A DNA stretch of 64,000 nt from Nocardia sp. BMG51109 (GCF_000526215.1 NZ_JAFQ01000004.1:7874001-7938000), one strand, 5' to 3'. Shown: positions 53,522 through 61,941, numbered from the stretch's first letter. Notes: generated by a model from the sequence alone, not told the origin. Made by a program: numbers and translations.

Positions 53522-54235
53522 TCAGCCGAACTGGTACAGCTCGAAGCCGACCGCGCGGGCGGCGGGGAAGCCGTCCTTCGGGGCGGTGGTCGTCTCGATG
53601 ACGGCGCGGGCCTGGTCGATGACGGGGTCGCGGCTCAGCGCGGAGAGGTATCGGGTGTGTGCGGCAAGGGATTCCACCGCGACCTCGACCGTGTCGGTGA
53701 CGTCCACCGCGTGCGTGGCATCGGGGCCGATGACCGCCGCCCAGCGCGGCGACCAGATCGGCAGGCCGGACAGTTCGGGGAAGATCCACTCGTTGCCCGC
53801 ATCGGATATGGCGTCCAGGCCCGCCCGCCCCGCGGCCCGGTGATCGGCGCTGTTGGCGAAGCCGGGCGCCCACGTGTCGCCGAAGAATCCCAGCACCACC
53901 ATGTCCGGCCGATGCCGGCGGATGGCGCGGGCCAGATCCCGGCGCAGCGGGAGCGATGCCTCGATGCGGCCGTCCGGATAGCCGAGGAACTCCACGGAGT
54001 CGACCCCGACCACCTTCGCCGAGGCGATCTCCTCGGACTGGCGCAGCGGTCCGGTCTGCGCCGGCGGCAGGCCCGCGATACCGGCCTCACCGCTGGTGAC
54101 CAGCACATATCGAATGTCCTTACCCTGCCGGGTCCAGCGCGCGACCGCCGCGGACCCGCCGTACTCGATATCGTCGGGATGGGCGACGATCACCAGCCCG
54201 CGCTGCCAGTCCTCGGGAAGCTGCTCCATACCCAT
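53522..54235 (-). CDS. PIG-L/LmbE-family deacetylase
   Basis: A 237-residue zinc deacetylase. The metal motif is VIVAHPDDIEYG near the N-terminus (residues of about 15-26), with SADHRAAGRAGLDAI carrying the later His. MshB, Mca and lincosamide LmbE-type enzymes share this fold; the substrate is an N-acetyl amino sugar or conjugate. Length fits stand-alone members rather than MshB (about 300). ATG 54235 is used; an upstream TTG adds two residues. There is no close operon partner. Confidence 0.88.
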   Translation of the reverse strand: MGMEQLPEDWQRGLVIVAHPDDIEYGGSAAVARWTRQGKDIRYVLVTSGEAGIAGLPPAQTGPLRQSEEIASAKVVGVDSVEFLGYPDGRIEASLPLRRDLARAIRRHRPDMVVLGFFGDTWAPGFANSADHRAAGRAGLDAISDAGNEWIFPELSGLPIWSPRWAAVIGPDATHAVDVTDTVEVAVESLAAHTRYLSALSRDPVIDQARAVIETTTAPKDGFPAARAVGFELYQFG

Positions 54236-54317
54236 ATTCAAGCACCCCGAAACACACCGGCGGGCCGTTCGGTGACTACATCGAACGGCCCGCGCGGCCC
54301 CTGACGCACAGGGATGT

Positions 54318-54491
54318 CTACAACTTGTTCACCGTCGACTTGTTCGACCCCGACACCGCCTTGTACAGCAGGTACAGCCCGAACACCACGAGGCTGATGA
54401 TCAGGATCGGGACCAGCGCCTTGACCAGCGCGCCGATCACGATCAGCGCCAGCCAGATCAGCGCGACGACGCCCAGGATCTTCCAGAACAT
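54318..54491 (-). CDS. Small membrane protein (DUF5326-like)
   Basis: A 57-residue protein, MFWKILGVVALIWLALIVIG then ALVKALVPILIISLVVFGLY, ending in KAVSGSNKSTVNKL. Two hydrophobic segments form a hairpin in the membrane. The ATG at 54491 is preceded by GGGAGGAA. It resembles small Streptomyces membrane proteins named DUF5326. It lies at the edge of the phage-shock region, where small membrane proteins are typical. Confidence 0.72.
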   Translation of the reverse strand: MFWKILGVVALIWLALIVIGALVKALVPILIISLVVFGLYLLYKAVSGSNKSTVNKL

Positions 54492-54868
54492 GTCCACTTC
54501 CTCCCGAAGGTTTCCGAACCGCCGTCACCGCGATCCGACACCTCCATACTGACCGCCCGAACCCGGAAAATCACCAGGTCGTCACCGATATCCGGGAAAG
54601 ATCAGGGTTGTCCCGGAGCGTGCGCACCGACCCGAAGAGCAGCCGCACGCTCCGTATCCGTTGCTGGTCCGTCTCGGCCACATATGGACTGGGATCAGCG
54701 ACCTGGACGACGAACAGACAGGAATGCGAGGGCAGGACGAGGATGCAAGGTCGTGCGTTTTCTATGAGTTGCGGGCCGAGAAGGACATCAACAATGAAGG
54801 GGGCGATCGGAACCGAGCAGGCTGTCGGAGGAGCGACCTACCGAGACGAGCGCGTTCGCGGCCGGCAT
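54492..54868. other. Intergenic region, no feature seen
   Basis: 377 bases between the small membrane gene and the end of the pspM-like gene. GC is lower than average around 54540-54800, but I find no coding frame with family features, repeat or RNA. It probably contains the promoter of the small membrane gene. Confidence 0.4.
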
Positions 54869-56506
54869 CTAGCGCTCGGCGAGATCTGCCAGCGCTTGTG
54901 CCCAGCCATCCAGCCGGTCGGCGGCGCCGCGGAGATCGGTCATCGCCCAGCCGAGGTCGTCGGGGAGGGCGGGGCTTTCGGGGACGGCGAGGATACGGCC
55001 GGCCGCGGCGACGAGTTCCTCGTATTCGGCGACGCCGTCCTCGAGGCGGCTCGCGGCGGCGCGGATGTGGGTGCCGAGGGCGGGGCCGGACACCGAGTTC
55101 ACCTGGCCGACAAGTTCGGCCGCCTTCTCCATCGCGACCAGGTCCGCGGCCAGCGCATGCAGCGCAGCGGCGCCGGAACCGGCGGTCTCGAGCGTGTCGT
55201 CCAGTTCCTCGCCGGGCAGGCGGCCACCACGCACGATCTGCTGTCCCACCGTATGGAAGGCCCGCTCGGCGCGGACCAGCCGGGCGATGGGCACCCGCGC
55301 CGCCGACCGGACCGGCGGCAGCTTGCGCGGCACGAACGCGGCCTCCGGCAACGGGTTCCGCCGCAGTTCGAGATAGCGCCGAGTGGTAACGGCCGCGCCG
55401 GTCACCAGCGCCGCGGCACCCCCGCCGACGACGATGACGGCCCATGCCGGGGCCGAAATGATCACCAGCCCGGCCGTGCCCAGCGCGGTCAGCCCCGAGG
55501 CGGTCCCGAGCCGCAGGCTCCGCCGCCGCACCCGCCGGCGCCGCCGCAATTCCCGTTCCCGGGGATCGGACCACTTGCGCACCGCATGCAGCGCATGTTC
55601 CCCGGCCTCCCGCAGCGTGTCGGGCAACCGCCGTACCTGCTCGACCTGCGCGTCCTGAACCCCGGACTGCACCAACACATCCCGCACGAACCGCCCCGAC
55701 CGCGAACCACGCGGATCGGCCCCACCGTACGGGCCGGCGGCTCGCTCACCCTGTGCCCGCGACGTGGAACCACCGGGCCGCACATCGACCCGACCGGCGT
55801 CATCGAACGCCGCCCTGCCCCCCGCGGAGTTATCCGGCCCGTCACCACGAGAACGACCGGGCCACAACCGAACCCGACGCCCGGCATCCGGCGCCGCGAC
55901 ATTCTCGGCAGCCTCTTCCGGCTCCACCGCACGAGAACCACCGCGCCGCACGGCGACCCGGCCGCCGTCACCGAACACCGCCCTGCCCTCCGCGGAATTA
56001 CCCGGCCCGTCACCACGAGAACGACCGGGCCACAACCGAACCCGACGCCCGGCATCCGGCGCCGACTTCTCCACGGAATCCTCCGCCGTCGGAGAGCGAC
56101 CGAGGAAGGATCCCCCTCGACGCCCAGCGTCCGGCGCCGTCACCTTCTTCTCGGAATCGTCCGGCACGTCCCCACGAGAACGCCCCGGAACCACCCCACC
56201 TCGACGGTCGGCACCGCGATTGCCCGGCACCGCGGACTCCTCGGCGCCCCGGCCGATCTCCTCGGTGCCCCGCTCCCCCGTCCACACCTCGGACGGCGAG
56301 ACGGCGGGCACATCCGCCGTATCGCGCGATCCGCCCTCGCCGACGGTCGGCGAGGGCGGGAACGGGGACGGGAACAACGACTCGTGCGGACGGCCGGCCC
56401 TGCGGGACATCACCTCGGTACCGGGCTCGGCCGGGCGCGACACACCACGGCGCCGGAACCGGGCACGGCCGACCGCGGACTCGTCGCGGGCCCGCGCTCT
56501 GCCCAT
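54869..56506 (-). CDS. PspM-like membrane protein with expanded N-terminus
   Basis: A 545-residue protein directly downstream of pspA, the place of Rv2743c (PspM), which helps membrane-stress sensing in mycobacteria. The conserved C-terminal part starts around residue 270: RDVLVQSGVQDAQVEQVRRL, then two membrane helices (LGTASGLTALGTAGLVIISA, PAWAVIVVGGGAAALVTGAA) and a helical domain (ERAFHTVGQQIVRGGRLPGE). The first 260 residues are low-complexity Arg/Gly/Pro/Ser with a 56-residue unit present twice (RLWPGRSRGDGP). The known mycobacterial protein is about half this length. ATG 56506 follows GGGAAGG. Confidence 0.78.
   Translation of the reverse strand: MGRARARDESAVGRARFRRRGVSRPAEPGTEVMSRRAGRPHESLFPSPFPPSPTVGEGGSRDTADVPAVSPSEVWTGERGTEEIGRGAEESAVPGNRGADRRGGVVPGRSRGDVPDDSEKKVTAPDAGRRGGSFLGRSPTAEDSVEKSAPDAGRRVRLWPGRSRGDGPGNSAEGRAVFGDGGRVAVRRGGSRAVEPEEAAENVAAPDAGRRVRLWPGRSRGDGPDNSAGGRAAFDDAGRVDVRPGGSTSRAQGERAAGPYGGADPRGSRSGRFVRDVLVQSGVQDAQVEQVRRLPDTLREAGEHALHAVRKWSDPRERELRRRRRVRRRSLRLGTASGLTALGTAGLVIISAPAWAVIVVGGGAAALVTGAAVTTRRYLELRRNPLPEAAFVPRKLPPVRSAARVPIARLVRAERAFHTVGQQIVRGGRLPGEELDDTLETAGSGAAALHALAADLVAMEKAAELVGQVNSVSGPALGTHIRAAASRLEDGVAEYEELVAAAGRILAVPESPALPDDLGWAMTDLRGAADRLDGWAQALADLAER
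55835..56075 (-). repeat. 168-base direct repeat within the pspM-like gene
   Basis: A segment beginning CGGCCCGTCACCACGAGAAC occurs at 55835 and again at 56003, nearly identical over about 70 bases, spacing 168 bases (56 codons). It encodes the repeated APDAGRRVRLWPGRSRGDGP. Confidence 0.8.
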
Positions 56507-56536
56507 CACACCCAGTACCTTCCCGGCGGAGAACCG

Positions 56537-57373
56537 CTACTGCTGCGCGGCCTGGTCCTTGTTGGCCTGCTGCGGGTTGACCTGGGGCTGCGGCTGCGGG
56601 GTCGGCGCCGACAGGGACTGCTGGGAAGCGTCGCCGGCCGGCAGCGAGTCGCCCCGCATGGACGCGCGGATCTGCTCGAGGCGGTTGTGGCCGGCCATCT
56701 GCACGCTGGCCTGCTGGACCTCCGCCATGCGGCCCTGCACCGAGTTGCCCGCCAGCTCCGCGGCGCCGAGCGCGTTGGCGTAGCGGCGCTCGATCTTCTC
56801 GCGCACCGAATCCAGGCTCGGCGTGCTGCCGGGCGCGGACAGCGTGGAGTCCATCGACTGCAGCGAGGCGCTGACCTGCTCCTGCATCTTCGCCTGCTCG
56901 AGCTGGCTCAGCAGCTTCGTGCGCTCGGCGACCTTCTGCTGCAAGGTCATCGCGTTCTGCTCGACCGCCTTCTTGGCCTGCGCGGCGGCCTGCAGCGACT
57001 GGTCGTGCAGCACCTTCAGGTCCTCGATCGACTGCTCGGCGGTAACCAGCTGCGCGGCGAAGGCCTCGGCCGCGTTGGTGTACTGGATCGCCTTGTCGGT
57101 ATCGCCCGCGGCCTGCGCCTGATCGGCCAGCTGAACCGCCTGCCGGGCGTTGGCGTTGAGTTTCTCCACCTCGTCGAGCTGGCGGTTCAGCTTCATCTCC
57201 AGCTGACGCTGGTTGCCGATCACCGACGCCGCCTGCTGCGACAGGGCCTGATGCTGGCGCTGGGCCTCCTCGATAGCCTGCTGAATCTGGACCTTAGGAT
57301 CCGCGTTCTCCTCGATCTTGGAATCGAAGAGGGCCATGAGGTACTTCCAGGCCTTGACGAACGGATTAGCCAT
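56537..57373 (-). CDS. pspA: Phage-shock protein A (PspA/IM30)
   Basis: A 278-residue member of the PspA family (35-kDa antigen of mycobacteria). It begins [20 protein letters not shown], an amphipathic helix that binds stressed membranes, followed by a long coiled coil ([40 protein letters not shown]). The Gln/Pro-rich C-terminal tail ([20 protein letters not shown]) is characteristic of mycobacterial and nocardial copies. It is downstream of clgR and upstream of the pspM-like gene, in the order known for the M. tuberculosis system. Confidence 0.95.
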   Translation of the reverse strand: MANPFVKAWKYLMALFDSKIEENADPKVQIQQAIEEAQRQHQALSQQAASVIGNQRQLEMKLNRQLDEVEKLNANARQAVQLADQAQAAGDTDKAIQYTNAAEAFAAQLVTAEQSIEDLKVLHDQSLQAAAQAKKAVEQNAMTLQQKVAERTKLLSQLEQAKMQEQVSASLQSMDSTLSAPGSTPSLDSVREKIERRYANALGAAELAGNSVQGRMAEVQQASVQMAGHNRLEQIRASMRGDSLPAGDASQQSLSAPTPQPQPQVNPQQANKDQAAQQ

Positions 57374-57498
57374 CGATTGATCCCGCCTCCATCTGACGCG
57401 CCGCGCTCCAGCGGCTGTAGTGCGCGACCGTCACGCACCCCGTTGTCCCTATCGTCCACCGCGCGGCACCGATGCGGGGAGGCCCCGTCGGTAACCGA

Positions 57499-57524
57499 CG
57501 CTTATAGAGAATCTATCCGTTTCC
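57499..57524 (-). promoter_or_regulatory. Possible ClgR/ECF-sigma control region of pspA
   Basis: CGCTTATAGAG at 57499-57509 differs by one base from the ClgR consensus CGCYNANRGCG as I remember it from corynebacteria. GGAAAC lies nearby on the minus strand (57524-57519) with GTCGGTT about 19 bases on, loosely resembling an ECF (SigE-type) promoter. It is between clgR and pspA, in the right place to control pspA. Confidence 0.35.
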
Positions 57525-57579
57525 GCTCCGTAGTACAGCGTTGCCGGTGCCGATCGATGGTCGGCACCGGCAACACCGG

Positions 57580-57984
57580 TCACTTCGCCTGTACCAGTAC
57601 CAGCTTTTCCGCCCGCGGCGCCGGGATCACGATCCGGGTGTCCTCGGCGATGGCGCCCAGCGGCACCGCCGTGGACGCGGTGGACGCGGTGGCCGGCGCC
57701 TGATCGGCCTCCGGCGCGGACACCGGCCGAGCGGGCACGGCGGCCGCCTCGTCGGCATCGGTCATCGCCGCGCTCACATCCGACAGCACCCGGGCCAGCG
57801 GCACGTCCAGCGCCTGGCAGATGGCCGCCAGCAGTTCGCTGGAGGCCTCCTTGCGGCCGCGCTCCACCTCGGACAGATAACCGAGACTCACCCGAGCCGA
57901 CGTCGACACCTCCCGCAGGGTCCGGCTCTGAGCGACCCGAGCACGCCGCAGACTTTCCCCGATGGCCTCTCGCAGCAGCGTCAT
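57580..57984 (-). CDS. clgR: Transcriptional regulator ClgR
   Basis: A 134-residue XRE-type activator. The HTH reads [20 protein letters not shown] then [20 protein letters not shown], the classic ClgR signature. ClgR activates clp protease genes and the psp operon in actinobacteria. The C-terminal half is Ala/Pro-rich and ends LVLVQAK. Order pgsA-cinA-clgR-pspA-pspM matches the mycobacterial locus. Start ATG 57984. Confidence 0.95.
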   Translation of the reverse strand: MTLLREAIGESLRRARVAQSRTLREVSTSARVSLGYLSEVERGRKEASSELLAAICQALDVPLARVLSDVSAAMTDADEAAAVPARPVSAPEADQAPATASTASTAVPLGAIAEDTRIVIPAPRAEKLVLVQAK

Positions 57985-58043
57985 CTCGTTCTCCTCACGT
58001 TCTGTTCCTCGCCAGACCCGGCAAGCCAGACCCGAGCATCTTC

Positions 58044-58058
58044 TGTGACAACGTCACA
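58044..58058. promoter_or_regulatory. Palindrome upstream of clgR
   Basis: TGTGACAACGTCACA, perfect 6-base arms around AAC, overlapping the end of cinA and about 60 bases before the clgR start. It resembles a shortened CRP-type site (TGTGA-N5-TCACA). Possible clgR operator. Confidence 0.35.
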
Positions 58059-58578
58059 CGTCGCCCGGTTGGTTCCCGGATATCCGCCGTCCCAGGCCCC
58101 GGACGAGTTCGGCCACGGCCGAACGCACCGCTTCCATCCTGATCGTCCACCGGTCGCCGGACAGTTTCAACCGCAACACCTCGGTACTCTCCGGCCCCGC
58201 CAGCCCGAGGAACACCGTGCCGACCGGCCACCCGTCCTGCTCGTCCGGTCCCGCGACGCCGGTGAGGCCGACGCCCCAGTCGGCACCGCAGACCGTGCGC
58301 GCGCCGACCGCGAGCTGTCCGGCGGTACTCGCGGCGACCGGGCCGTCGGCGGCCAGTGTGTCCTCGCTCACCCCGGCCAGGCTGCGCTTCAGCTCGGTGG
58401 CGTAGACGATCAGGCCGCCGCGCAGCACCGCGCTGGCACCCGGTACGCCGGCGATGGTCGCCGCCAGCAGTCCCGCCGTCAGCGACTCGGCCGTCGCCAC
58501 GGTCAGATTCTCCTGTTTCAGCAGGGAGACGAGAGCGGCCGCGGGAACGACCGCGGTGAGCGGATCCGCCGGACTCAC
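58054..58578 (-). CDS. cinA: CinA-family nicotinamide-nucleotide amidase
   Basis: A 174-residue single-domain CinA (PncC), which deamidates nicotinamide mononucleotide in pyridine nucleotide recycling. Motifs ENLTVATAESLTAGLLAATI, GVPGASAVLRGGLIVYATEL, and GVGLTGVAGPDEQDGWPVGT, VFLGL match the family. It lacks the N-terminal MoCF domain of full-length CinA. GTG 58578 overlaps the stop of pgsA by GTGA. Part of the pgsA-cinA-clgR-pspA transcript. Confidence 0.93.
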   Translation of the reverse strand: MSPADPLTAVVPAAALVSLLKQENLTVATAESLTAGLLAATIAGVPGASAVLRGGLIVYATELKRSLAGVSEDTLAADGPVAASTAGQLAVGARTVCGADWGVGLTGVAGPDEQDGWPVGTVFLGLAGPESTEVLRLKLSGDRWTIRMEAVRSAVAELVRGLGRRISGNQPGDV

Positions 58579-59231
58579 CGCCGGACCGGGCCGAACCGCA
58601 GCCGGGCCGCCTGCACCACGTAATCCAAGCCGGTGACCACGGTCAACGCCACCGCCACGTACATCAGCACCAGCCCGGCCGTTTCGAACGCACCCGACAG
58701 CGGCAGCAGCAACACCCCGATGGCCAGCGACTGCACCAGCGTCTTCAGCTTGCCGCCGCGCCCGGCCGGGATCACCCCGCGGCGCACCACCGCCATCCGC
58801 AGCAGCGTCACCCCGATCTCCCGGGCGCAGATCACCAGGGTGATCCACCAGGCCAGATCGCCCAGGACCGACAGTCCGATCAGCGCCGAGCCGATCAGCG
58901 CCTTGTCCGCGATCGGGTCTGCCAGCTTGCCGAAATCGGTGACCAGGCCGTACTTACGGGCCAGCTGCCCATCGATGCGGTCGGTGACGGCCGCGACCGC
59001 GAACAGGACCGTCGCCGCGATCCGCCAGCCGGTCTCGTGCCCGCCGCCGGCGAACAGCGCCAGCAGGAACAGCGGTACGACCAGAATCCGGGCCACGGTC
59101 AGCACGTTGGCGACGTTCAACAGCGGCACCGCGGCCGGCTCGGCGGCGCGGGCCGGAACCGAGACCAGATTCGCCCGCGCCCGGCCCGCCTCGACCCAGG
59201 CGCTGTCCATATCGTCGCTCTGCACGCTCAC
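58575..59231 (-). CDS. pgsA: CDP-diacylglycerol-glycerol-3-phosphate 3-phosphatidyltransferase
   Basis: A 218-residue membrane enzyme making phosphatidylglycerophosphate. The CDP-alcohol phosphotransferase motif D-x2-DG-x2-AR-x8-G-x3-D-x3-D is complete: DRIDGQLARKYGLVTDFGKL then ADPIAD. About five helices (VLTVARILVVPLFLLALFAG, LAWWITLVICAREIGVTLLR and others). Position matches pgsA3 (Rv2746c). The start GTG 59231 has AGGGGGG upstream. First gene of the operon that leads into clgR and pspA. Confidence 0.95.
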   Translation of the reverse strand: MSVQSDDMDSAWVEAGRARANLVSVPARAAEPAAVPLLNVANVLTVARILVVPLFLLALFAGGGHETGWRIAATVLFAVAAVTDRIDGQLARKYGLVTDFGKLADPIADKALIGSALIGLSVLGDLAWWITLVICAREIGVTLLRMAVVRRGVIPAGRGGKLKTLVQSLAIGVLLLPLSGAFETAGLVLMYVAVALTVVTGLDYVVQAARLRFGPVRR

Positions 59232-59395
59232 CGGCACCCCCCTGCGCGCGGACCGTGCCCGTCACGGTGGCTCCGGACGGCCGACGGCCGAACCCGAACA
59301 CCGCACCGGATCCCCGGAACTCGGGGCGGGCGGGCGGGCGGGGAGTGCGGCACTCCACCAGACTATCGGTAACCCGGCCGACTACTGTGCACCCC

Positions 59396-59965
59396 ATGAC
59401 AACACGGGCACCCCACAGTGATCCGGTCGGCGGCGCTGTGCCCGAGGACGGCACCGAAGGGCCCGCCTCGGGCACGCCGATCGTGCGCCGTGCCCGGACC
59501 TCGGACGTGCCCGATATCAAGACCTTGGTCGACGTGTACGCGGGCCGGATCCTGCTGGAGAAGAACCTGGTCACCCTCTACGAGGCGGTGCAGGAGTTCT
59601 GGGTGGCCGAACTGGACGGCCGGGTGGTCGGCTGCGGCGCGCTGCACGTGCTGTGGGCCGATCTCGGCGAGGTGCGCACGGTGGCGGTGCATCCGCGGGT
59701 GAAGGGCATGGGCATCGGCCGACTGCTCGTCGACAAGCTCATCGCGACCGCCCGCGAGCTGGAACTGCGGCGGCTGTTCGTACTCACCTTCGAGGTGGAT
59801 TTCTTCGAGCGGCACGGCTTCACCGAGATCGACGGCACCCCGGTGACCGCGGAGGTGTTCGCGGAGATGTGCCGCTCCTACGACACCGGTGTGGCGGAGT
59901 TCCTCGACCTCAGCTACGTCAAGCCGAACACCCTCGGCAATACTCGAATGCTGTTGAACCTGTAG
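59396..59965 (+). CDS. argA: ArgA-like amino-acid N-acetyltransferase
   Basis: A 189-residue GNAT protein at the position of M. tuberculosis Rv2747, the N-acetylglutamate synthase that starts arginine synthesis. The core has IVRRARTSDVPDIKTLVDVY, GRVVGCGALHVLWADLGEVR, TVAVHPRVKGMGIGRLLVDK and RRLFVLTFEVDFFERHGFTE. This short form lacks an amino-acid kinase domain, as in mycobacteria. ATG 59396 is the first near the homology; a 28-residue acidic leader follows. Divergent from pgsA. Confidence 0.88.
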   Translation: MTTRAPHSDPVGGAVPEDGTEGPASGTPIVRRARTSDVPDIKTLVDVYAGRILLEKNLVTLYEAVQEFWVAELDGRVVGCGALHVLWADLGEVRTVAVHPRVKGMGIGRLLVDKLIATARELELRRLFVLTFEVDFFERHGFTEIDGTPVTAEVFAEMCRSYDTGVAEFLDLSYVKPNTLGNTRMLLNL

Positions 59966-59981
59966 ACGTTAGGGAGCTGCC

Positions 59982-60266
59982 GTGCCGATCTTCGCCGTCC
60001 ACTACACCTATTCCGAGGCGACGGCGCCGGGCCGCGACGAGCACCGGCCCGCCCACCGCGCGTGGCTGTCCGGACTGGTCGACCGCGGTGTCGTGCTGTC
60101 CTCGGGCCCCTACCCCGACGGCTCGGGCGCGCTGATCCTGTTCCGCGCCGACGACGGTGCGGCGATGGCGAAGCTGCTGGCCGAGGACCCGTTCGCGCAG
60201 CAGAACCTGATCGACGCCCAGCGATTCGTGGAATGGCAGCCGGTGATGGGGGCCTTCGCGGAGTAA
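59982..60266 (+). CDS. YciI-family protein
   Basis: A 94-residue protein of the YCII/DGPF fold. It begins MPIFAVHYTYSEATAPGRDE, with HRPAHRAWLSGLVDRGVVLS and GALILFRADDGAAMAKLLAE, DPFAQQNLID. Members are small enzymes or dimers with a His-Asp pair. It starts 16 bases after the argA-like gene with the ribosome-binding site GGGAGC, so it is probably co-transcribed. GTG start. Confidence 0.88.
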   Translation: MPIFAVHYTYSEATAPGRDEHRPAHRAWLSGLVDRGVVLSSGPYPDGSGALILFRADDGAAMAKLLAEDPFAQQNLIDAQRFVEWQPVMGAFAE

Positions 60267-60499
60267 CCGGCCCGCGGGCGCGCACGCCTCGCGCCGCGGC
60301 CGAGAGCCGGATCGGTGCGAGTTCGAAACCGGTCCGGGAAACCATGGTTGCGGGGCCCGCGCGGCTCGACGGCGAGTCGGGTGTCAGCGGAGACACCGCG
60401 CGCGGGCCCCGTGCCCGTGACCTGCCCCTGGCATCGAAACGCGCCCGGCGGTCAGGCTTTCGGCGACCCTATACAACCAGTTGCATATGCGAGGTCGAG

Positions 60500-60916
60500 A
60501 TGCATCCGTTCCGGCAGGCCGTCGAATCCCAGGACGCGGCGGCCATCGAGGCGCTGCTGGCCGACGATGTCGTGTTCACGAGCCCCGTGGCGTTCAAGCC
60601 CTATCCGGGGAAGGCCCTCACCGCCGCGATCCTGCGCGGCGTGATCCGGGTGTTCGAGGACTTCCGGTATGTCCGCGAGATCGCCGATCCGAACGAGCGG
60701 GACGCGGCGCTCGTCTTCGAGGCGACCGTGGCCGGTAAAAAGCTGACCGGCTGCGACTTCATACACCTCGACGACGAGGGCAAGGTCGACGACCTGACGG
60801 TGATGGTGCGCCCGCTCTCGGCGGCAACCGCGCTCGCCGAGGCGATGGGCACGCAGTTCGACCGAATCCAGCAGGAGGCCACCGAGCAACTCCGGCGCGA
60901 GTCCGCCGACGCCTGA
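60500..60916 (+). CDS. SnoaL/NTF2-like protein
   Basis: A 138-residue NTF2-like protein: MHPFRQAVESQDAAAIEALL, ADDVVFTSPVAFKPYPGKAL, and GCDFIHLDDEGKVDDLTVMV, ending in a Glu/Arg helix. The cone fold hosts many small enzymes and ligand-binding proteins; no catalytic residues are certain here. The ATG at 60500 has GAGGTCGAG before it. The next 260 bases are tandem repeats. Confidence 0.8.
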   Translation: MHPFRQAVESQDAAAIEALLADDVVFTSPVAFKPYPGKALTAAILRGVIRVFEDFRYVREIADPNERDAALVFEATVAGKKLTGCDFIHLDDEGKVDDLTVMVRPLSAATALAEAMGTQFDRIQQEATEQLRRESADA

Positions 60917-60937
60917 GAAACCGCCACCTCCAGCCAC

Positions 60938-61168
60938 GCACGGCCGGAGCGAATGCGGAGGTACGCCTCCACAGGCACGGTCGGCGCAGCCGCCCTCGGA
61001 CCGCGCATGGCCGGAGCGAATGCGGAGGTACGCCTCCACAAGCACGGTCGGCGCAGCCGCCCTCGGACCGCGCATGGCCGGAGCGAATGCGGAGGTACGC
61101 CTCCACAGGCACAGTCGGCGCAGCCGCCCTCAGACCGCGCACGGCCGGAGCGAATGCGGAGGTACGCC
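60938..61168. repeat. 67-base tandem repeat, three and a half copies
   Basis: Units start at 60938, 61005 and 61072, with a partial one at 61139-61168. Each contains GGAGGTACGCCTCC (a small stem) and the words CGGTCGGCGCAGCCGCCCTC. Unit length 67 is not a multiple of three and the copies are 95-99% identical, so this is a recent, non-coding array. It ends 12 bases before the next gene's start. Confidence 0.85.
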
Positions 61169-61180
61169 TAGGGTGGACGA

Positions 61181-61606
61181 GTGCGATTGGACGAACGCGA
61201 GGCGCTGCGACGGTTCCGCGCGGCCCGCGTGGCCCGGCTCGCCACGGCCGACGCGGCCGGGCAGCCGCACCTGGTCCCGGTCACGTTCGCCGTGGCCCCG
61301 GACGCGCCGGTGGTGGTGATCGCGATCGATCACAAACCGAAGACCACGACCGACCTGCGGCGGCTTCGCAATATCGCGGCGAACGACCGCGTCTGCCTGC
61401 TCGCCGACGAATACGACGAGGACTGGACGCGGCTGTGGTGGGTGCGCCTGGACGGCACCGCGCACATCCTCACCGCCGAGCCCGACCGCGCCGGACCGAT
61501 CGCCTGGCTCACCGCCAAATACTCCCAGTACCAAGGGAATCCACCGCACGGGCCGGTGATTCGGATCGCCGCCGATATCGTCACCGGCTGGTCGTTCCGC
61601 GACTGA
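61181..61606 (+). CDS. PPOX-class F420-dependent oxidoreductase (Rv0121c-like)
   Basis: A 141-residue split-barrel enzyme of the F420/FMN class. ARVARLATADAAGQPHLVPV and VIAIDHKPKTTTDLRRLRNI, AANDRVCLLADEYDEDWTRL are typical of the Rv0121c group. TGWSFRD closes the chain. The GTG start at 61181 has AGGGTGG upstream. Tandem repeats lie on both sides, and the downstream repeats contain the last 25 bases of this gene. Confidence 0.88.
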   Translation: MRLDEREALRRFRAARVARLATADAAGQPHLVPVTFAVAPDAPVVVIAIDHKPKTTTDLRRLRNIAANDRVCLLADEYDEDWTRLWWVRLDGTAHILTAEPDRAGPIAWLTAKYSQYQGNPPHGPVIRIAADIVTGWSFRD

Positions 61607-61890
61607 GCCACCGACGGCCGGGGGCAGCACACGCACGTGGCCTCCACTACCCCGAACGATCGCCCGCCAACCCCGCCACCGGCTGATCGTTCCGCAACTG
61701 AGCCACCGACGGCCGGGGGCAGCACACGCACGTGGCCTCCACTACCCCGAACGATCGCCCGCCAACCCCGCCACCGGCTGATCGTCCCGCGACTGAGCCA
61801 CCGACGGCCCGGGCGGCACACGCGCGTGGCCTCCACCACCCGGGGTGATCGCCGCCAATGCCGTCACCGGCTGGTCGTTCCGGACTGAGC
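61580..61890. repeat. 95-base tandem repeat containing the gene's 3' end
   Basis: Copies begin at about 61601, 61696 and 61791, with a fourth partial start at 61883 (period 95, 95, 92). Each unit ends with the sequence that is the last 25 bases of the preceding coding region (CACCGGCTGGTCGTTCCGCG then ACTGA), so the stop region of the F420 oxidoreductase gene was amplified downstream. No gene lies in 61607-61941. Confidence 0.8.
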
Positions 61891-61941
61891 CGCAGACAGC
61901 CGTTCGGTCGCACGGGCCTTGCCCCGCGTCTGTGGACTCGG

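Noticed and set aside
54608..57703. Plus-strand open frame of about 1,030 codons opposite pspM and pspA
   Set aside because: Antisense to well-recognised PspA and PspM-like genes, with low-complexity Arg/Gly/Pro translation.
60938..61168. The 67-base array as a CRISPR
   Set aside because: The copies are contiguous with no unique spacers between repeats, and no cas genes are nearby.
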